Part shown: positions 59,076 to 64,000 of the stretch, piece by piece | Numbering within the stretch: position 1 is the first letter of the stretch | Layout of the letters: every line of letters starts with the position of its first letter | NCBI GenBank assembly: GCA_003996215.1 | Contig: QJPP01001811.1 | Location: forward strand, 55,791-119,790 | Length of the DNA stretch: 64,000 nucleotides | Reading direction: 5' to 3' | Origin: Jaltomata sinuosa | Lineage: Eukaryota; Streptophyta; Magnoliopsida; Solanales; Solanaceae | Program-made: the position numbers and the translations under genes | Notes under the pieces: model-generated | What the model saw: only the letters and a program-made list of their open reading frames with translations | What the model was told of the DNA's origin: nothing | The model's database searches: none

Positions 59076-59677
59076 AATTGCCCCTTCCTTTGGGTAGGAT
59101 GAGTGTAATGAACCCTGGGCAAAGGGAATTGACGATCCCGATTTTATCCAACCACTAGTTCATCTCTTGGAAGCGATTGGTTTTAGCACGAATTTCAAGA
59201 AATTATGACCGAACTTCGATATTGGATTTCCTACATATCTTAGGTTGCCTAAGAATTTAGGCCACTTGTAGTTTAAAATGCTTGATTTTACGCACGATTT
59301 TCAAGAATTCCAAACTATCCTGATTTCAGAGTACGGAGAAACCAAAAAGCTGGGGAGCAAGAGGATTGGGGGGGGGGGGGGTTGGAATGCAACCGAGTTT
59401 TCAACATAGAGCCTGCCTACGTATCCCGAGACTTAGGGAATCATGCTTCTTGTAGTTTGACTCAATTGGTAGAAAATGTAATCTTTATGTTAAGACAACC
59501 TTTGGCTCGGGATGAGTGACAAGTAATTGAGTTATGAAAAAGAGGCTTGTAACCTCTTAACCATGAATGTGGTGCACTTCACACCCATAGGTTAGATTTT
59601 ACCTGGACATAATTTCCAACTCTTGAGGTGTATTGTCATCCGGATTTGAAAAGAAAGAATATTGCTTCTGATAACGG
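59076..59677. other. Non-coding, G-run and retroelement leader-like sequence
   Basis: Contains GCCTGCCTACGTATCCCGAG at 59410 (common in LTR-element leaders) and a run of about 14 G at 59369. No gene. Confidence 0.4.
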
Positions 59678-60236
59678 AAATACAACAAACAAGAAGAAAC
59701 GAAGGAAAAGATATGAGAATTAATAACTAGGAATTGAAATTATGGGCAACAAGGGGCTAAAACCCTCACCTCCCAATTGATTCCACCAACTAGATACTAA
59801 TTCAACTCAACTAATCAAGGAAACCTAAATGAAATCCACAAGTGGGAGACCTTCGATTAATTAAGTAAAGAAGTTAAACTAACAATCAAGAGAGTCACCC
59901 TAATCACTCACTAATTCCTTAAGGGAATTACACTAAGTCTTACACTAGCAACTACAAGTTTAGAGTATCAATCTTCAATATGCAAAAACTAGTCTTCCAA
60001 AATGAAGAAAAGCTACTACTTATACTAGGGAATAAGAAGACACTAGCTATTACAGTTTTTCCCTTAATGAAGTAAGGGCCTTGTTTGGTTGCCTTCTTTT
60101 GGGAATTCTTGAATTCCTCCTTCCACCTCACTTTAATGGACCACCCACACATTGTATGCTTTCCTTTTCATGAATATCGTACGTGTCATCTATACCATCC
60201 ATGCTCGTGTCAACCATGCTATCCATGCTAGTATCA
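59678..60236 (-). repeat. 3' LTR of the chromovirus-like element, minus strand
   Basis: On the - strand begins TGATACTAGCATGG at 60236 immediately after the polypurine tract; a TATA-like TATAAGTA lies at 60023 to 60016. The end near 59678 is inferred from TATCAGAAGC just beyond, which resembles the tRNA-iMet primer-binding site TGGTATCAGAGC. Confidence 0.55.
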
Positions 60237-63200
60237 TTCTCCCCTTCTTGAAAAAGATTCGTCCTCGAATCCAAACCTTAAAGACACATGAGAGGACAAC
60301 AACCAAAACATCCTCAAAGCATGAGGGTTAGTACAAGGGTTAGCAACAATATCACCATGCCAAGGAGGCACAAATTTGAGATATAACCAAATATCCTTTT
60401 CTTCCAATAAAAGCAACTCATCATACAAGGTACAAAGGTTTTGGTTATGATAAACATCAAGAGACAAGGCAAACACAAAGGTCTTTGTGGCATCAAGTAT
60501 CACATCTAACTTGGGAGCCATAAGACACAATTGTTTCATTATCTCACAAGTAGGCCACACCAAAAGTGGTGCAATCACCCATAAGGGTTCATTCGGGTCA
60601 AAAAAGTAAAAGACCCACATATCTTTACCTCCATACAAAATAAATCTCACACCACTACGGGTATCATCATAAACAAAAAGGTAGTAGAGAAAGGTGTTAA
60701 GCTCACTATTCTCATCTAGGGCATGCCAAAAGATAAGGACACTGATAGATAAGAAGAGACATTTTAAGCACAAAACAATCCTCTTTATAAGACAACTTTC
60801 CAAAGGAAGAAAGTGCACCAACAAAGCCATGCTACTAGAATAGTCGAGGGAATTATTAGGAGTCAAATCACTCCATGCCAAATAATACTCCCAAGGAGTT
60901 GGGGTCCCTCCTATCATAGAACCAAACATGCTTCCAAAAGTTCCATTTGAAACTTCAACTTGTCCAACCCTATGAAGGTGACAAGGAGCTTTCAATATCC
61001 ATGGACTCTCCCAAAAATAAATAAGCAACTTAGCATCCACTCGACGGTTCTCAATTGCAAATACACACTTTAAGAAAAGAATGTTAACAAGATGGCATTC
61101 ACAATTTGGAACATAAGAGGACGAGATTAAGCATTTCAAGTACACTTCATTATTATTCCTCAAACAAACTCCCACAAAGAATGGATAAACAAATGGAGTC
61201 ATGCTTTTAAGAATCCATCCTAACACGTCAACTTGTCTAACCACATAAGTGTGACAAGGAGTAGAATACATAAATCGGGCATCACGAATGCACCATGGAT
61301 TCTTTCCCAAACAATAACTATGGTTGGCATTCAAAACATGAAACACACATAACTTAAGCATATCCAAAACCAACCATGAATACATTGGAGCTATATCATC
61401 ACTCTCATGGTAGGGTACGAGGTCATACAATTTCCAAAACCTACCTACCATAGGAAAAGTGTCATCATGACTCCAAGGATTGCTTGGAATAAGAGGGGAA
61501 GGGTACATACCTTGAAGACGGGCTTTTGAGTCTGCATTCTTGTGCACCACACTTGGTTTCCCAAAGCTTTCCCTCCAATGCATTATTTTGGACCCATAGA
61601 CTTGGTCTTTGTGTTTCTTCTTAAGAGTTGACTTTCTAGGTAGCTCTATTATTAGGCCTTCAACCCTTTGTTCATGAGGGACTTTGTTCGGATCCTCCTT
61701 TAGAAATATTTGTCCATGAACCTGCAAAAGAGAAGGGATGGTACTAGGCAAAATGCTAGCACCATGGTTAGTAGATAACAGGGGATTGGTATTGGCAAGT
61801 CCCAAAGTTAAGTGCTCCTTGTGCACCTCTTTTAAGTCACTTCTTGGCTCATCAATCTCATACAACTTTCCTTCTTGAGCCAATTCTTTCTTCTCCTTTT
61901 CAAGTTCTTCTCTCTTAAGTACTTTCTGAAGCTCCCTCATTATCTTGTAGTCCTCACTCACTTGATAGGGTGTTAAAGGTACAAGAATGTGCCTTCGTCC
62001 TCCAAATACAAATGAGTATTTATTGGACTCCACTTGATATCGAACATCCCTACCTGCTAGCCAAGGTCTACCAAACAACATATGACAAGATTGAATGGGC
62101 AAAACATCACATAATACTTCATCTCGATACTTGCCAATGCTAAAATTCACGACCACTTGTTTGGTTACCTCTACTTCATAATTCTCAATGAGACATTGAA
62201 GTGTGTATGGCTTGGGGTGTCTTTGTGTAGGAAGCTTCATTCTATCAACCATAGTGTAACTCACCACATTAGTACTACTCCTACCATCAATGACCAAGGA
62301 ACATACCCAATCCATCATCTTGAACCTTGCATGAAATAGGTTCACACTTTGATCAAGTTCCTCTTTAGAAAGATCCCCCATGATTCTCTTTAGATCACAA
62401 GAAGAGTTCAAATCCTTCTCCAATTTCTCATCAACAACATTTGAGGTTGCTTCATCATGGCTAACCTTAGGTTCATCACAACCATTCCCAACCTCATACT
62501 CTATCACATTTTTAGCACAAGGTTCATCACACAAGATAACATTTGACCTCTTTTGTGGACAATTTCTAGCAATATGTCCTTCACCTTGACACTTATAACA
62601 TCGACTAATAGAAGGAGAAGAAGATTGAGGTGTATCATGATTACCTCCATAGGCTTGGTCTTCCCCTTTTGTGTGGTAGTTAGCTTGAATAGCTTGACTA
62701 CCATCTTGGAACATTGGAAGACTCGCCATGTTGTCACCCATCCCATGATTTGGAACACCTTGACCACCATATCGATCACTTCGATCTTCACACCTTCCTC
62801 CTTCATTCCTATACCTATCTCCACTATCCCATTTTTCTTGACATCTCATGATGCCTTGGTTCATACCAAAGCCTTCCGGTCTTTCCCACCATTCATTCGG
62901 GCTAACCTCTTCACACATTTCATCATAAAGAGGGTTTTGATAATAGATATCTTGGTAGGGTACTTGTGGGTAGTGTTGTTGGGTTGGAACATAAGGTACA
63001 TGCAAGGATGCATGTGATATATTTTGTGGAGGTGCTTGGCTTCTATCTTGGTTTTCCACAAAAGGACTTCTTTGTGGTGGATGATATGGTTGTGTATTTG
63101 GATGTGGGGTGACTTGCCTATCATAGCTTGGGTTCATTCGGAATGTAGTTTGAGGGTAGGTTTGGTTCCAATTTGGTTGGGGGTAGTATAGGTTGAATTC

Positions 63201-63425
63201 TTGACCCGAGGTCCTTCTTGTTTGTTCACTTTGACTTGTCATAAGGAACCTCCTTTCATTCATACTATCCATACTTTTTACCCTTTCCTCTATACCTCCA
63301 AACCTCCCATTTGTTTCAACCACCCTTTCATTCATATTGGTCACCCTCCTTGACACATTGAAATTCGTCCCCATGTTGTTCACCAAGCTCCTTCCTCCAT
63401 GGTTATAAGGAAAATGATTAGACAT
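60234..63425 (-). CDS. Long ORF of pol-less chromovirus-like element (CCHC plus protease-like, novel C-terminus)
   Basis: An uninterrupted 1063-codon frame. Residues 1-75 are polar with a possible coiled coil (GRFGGIEERVKSMDSMNER); 75-270 is rich in Pro, Gln, Tyr and Asp; 276-289 is a CCHC knuckle CYKCQGEGHIARNC; 375-485 is like a Ty3 protease region (VIDGRSSTNV where VIDGGSCTNV or similar is usual, then LCDVLPIQSCHMLFGRPW and SFVFGGRRHILVPLTP). A charged helix, KREELEKEKKELAQEGK, spans 504-520. From about 530 the RT, RNase H and integrase expected in this family are absent, and 660-1063 is a Cys/Trp/Tyr-rich stretch I do not recognise, with a small internal duplication. No capsid domain seen. 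The stop overlaps the LTR start. It may be a non-autonomous element protein; expression is unknown. Confidence 0.75.
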   Translation of the reverse strand: MSNHFPYNHGGRSLVNNMGTNFNVSRRVTNMNERVVETNGRFGGIEERVKSMDSMNERRFLMTSQSEQTRRTSGQEFNLYYPQPNWNQTYPQTTFRMNPSYDRQVTPHPNTQPYHPPQRSPFVENQDRSQAPPQNISHASLHVPYVPTQQHYPQVPYQDIYYQNPLYDEMCEEVSPNEWWERPEGFGMNQGIMRCQEKWDSGDRYRNEGGRCEDRSDRYGGQGVPNHGMGDNMASLPMFQDGSQAIQANYHTKGEDQAYGGNHDTPQSSSPSISRCYKCQGEGHIARNCPQKRSNVILCDEPCAKNVIEYEVGNGCDEPKVSHDEATSNVVDEKLEKDLNSSCDLKRIMGDLSKEELDQSVNLFHARFKMMDWVCSLVIDGRSSTNVVSYTMVDRMKLPTQRHPKPYTLQCLIENYEVEVTKQVVVNFSIGKYRDEVLCDVLPIQSCHMLFGRPWLAGRDVRYQVESNKYSFVFGGRRHILVPLTPYQVSEDYKIMRELQKVLKREELEKEKKELAQEGKLYEIDEPRSDLKEVHKEHLTLGLANTNPLLSTNHGASILPSTIPSLLQVHGQIFLKEDPNKVPHEQRVEGLIIELPRKSTLKKKHKDQVYGSKIMHWRESFGKPSVVHKNADSKARLQGMYPSPLIPSNPWSHDDTFPMVGRFWKLYDLVPYHESDDIAPMYSWLVLDMLKLCVFHVLNANHSYCLGKNPWCIRDARFMYSTPCHTYVVRQVDVLGWILKSMTPFVYPFFVGVCLRNNNEVYLKCLISSSYVPNCECHLVNILFLKCVFAIENRRVDAKLLIYFWESPWILKAPCHLHRVGQVEVSNGTFGSMFGSMIGGTPTPWEYYLAWSDLTPNNSLDYSSSMALLVHFLPLESCLIKRIVLCLKCLFLSISVLIFWHALDENSELNTFLYYLFVYDDTRSGVRFILYGGKDMWVFYFFDPNEPLWVIAPLLVWPTCEIMKQLCLMAPKLDVILDATKTFVFALSLDVYHNQNLCTLYDELLLLEEKDIWLYLKFVPPWHGDIVANPCTNPHALRMFWLLSSHVSLRFGFEDESFSRRGE
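60237..60250 (-). promoter_or_regulatory. Polypurine tract inside the end of the ORF
   Basis: AAGAAGGGGAGAA on the - strand, abutting TGATAC of the LTR. The tract is translated as the last residues of the ORF (SRRGE). Confidence 0.8.
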
Positions 63426-64000
63426 TGTACCTACAAAAACTTAAAAAACAATATTAGTAGAAAAAAAAGCCTCACATCACTCGTATGTAAACTCTCAACT
63501 CATCTTCTATGGCGTCGTCTCAAAATTGTTAGTGAACTAGCTCCACTCAATCAACTCAAGGTCACCTATCCTTTGTGGAGGAGTAGATTCTTGTGACTTT
63601 TGAAAGAAGGACGACTTGAAAGACTCTAAACGGACTTGAATCAAGAAATTAATCAACGAAACAAAACAAGAAAAGAAGAAGGAAGAAGCACGAAAGAATT
63701 CGGACTCAAGAATTAAGTAACAAAAGTAGGAGAAACCACTTGTTGTTGCTTAATTTGGAGAATCAAAGAGATAATTTGATGTTTAAAAACTAGTTAACAA
63801 GTAATTAAAGATGTTAATTAGTTGTTAAATAGTTGAGAAATCTAAGAAAAATGAGTGTAGAAGAAGAAGTTTGAAGTTCCAACACTTAGAAAAAATTTGG
63901 GGTCTTAAAAGTTCCAACACTTAGAAAAATTTTGGGGTCCCAAAATTTGAGACCCCTAAAAAAAACTAAGTATAGAACCTGCAGTTTTTGCTCTCTGAAA
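63426..64000 (-). other. 5' leader of the chromovirus-like element
   Basis: About 575 bases upstream of the ATG, without ORF. The 5' LTR is not visible and must lie beyond the window. A ~33-bp direct duplication (AAGTTCCAACACTTAGAAAA) occurs at 63875 and 63909. Confidence 0.5.

Overview
This is a plant nuclear window. GT-AG introns, SINE fragments with the phrasing I associate with nightshade genomes, MITE families and Ty3/gypsy debris make a solanaceous eudicot (Nicotiana, Solanum or Capsicum type) my best guess; that is inference from repeat flavour, not a database match. Two host genes are supported, both on the + strand. One is a 13-exon FANCI homologue (Fanconi anaemia group I, DNA crosslink repair) at 6718-13308. 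The other is a three-exon LC8-type dynein light chain at 22185-30361, whose second intron is 7.7 kb long and full of transposons. The rest is transposable elements, many nested.

Layout. 1-6296: a gag-only (pol-less) Tat-like LTR element whose 3' LTR ends about 420 bp upstream of the FANCI start codon. 6718-13308: FANCI. 13309-21566: a pile of DNA elements: a long-TIR element (14160-15328), Helitron-like termini (5' candidates near 15578, 15990 and 18896; 3' hairpin ends at 19664 and 21566), a Mutator-like element with 9-bp target duplication carrying four TGACGTCA palindromes (17135-18080), and a 1-kb PIF/Harbinger-like MITE (20476-21502). 22185-30361: the LC8 gene, with a perfect-looking 101-nt hairpin, SINE pieces and a dead LINE interrupted by two hAT MITEs that have exact 8-bp target duplications. 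30362-36950: MITEs, an antisense SINE and a decayed transposon ORF. 36920-54640: Athila-like Ty3/gypsy elements, one on each strand. The + copy has gag-PR-RT-RH-IN, an extra ORF and an LTR (39260-50689), and it appears to interrupt a - strand relative (50690-53305 plus the LTR at 36920-38237). 54640-59080: non-coding, LTR-like. 59678-63425: a - strand chromovirus-like element with an intact 1063-codon ORF that has a CCHC knuckle and protease-like segment but no RT or integrase.

The two host genes have no evident functional link. The best candidates for something undescribed are the 1063-codon pol-less ORF, which reads through its polypurine tract and stops on the first bases of the LTR; the Athila-like family, with an extra coiled-coil/transposon-domain ORF bracketed by copies of a 74-nt element and with motifs shared between LTR and internal region; and the antisense tandem modules in the gag-only element. 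Coordinates of exons come from reading splice sites and frames by eye; no alignment or search was run.
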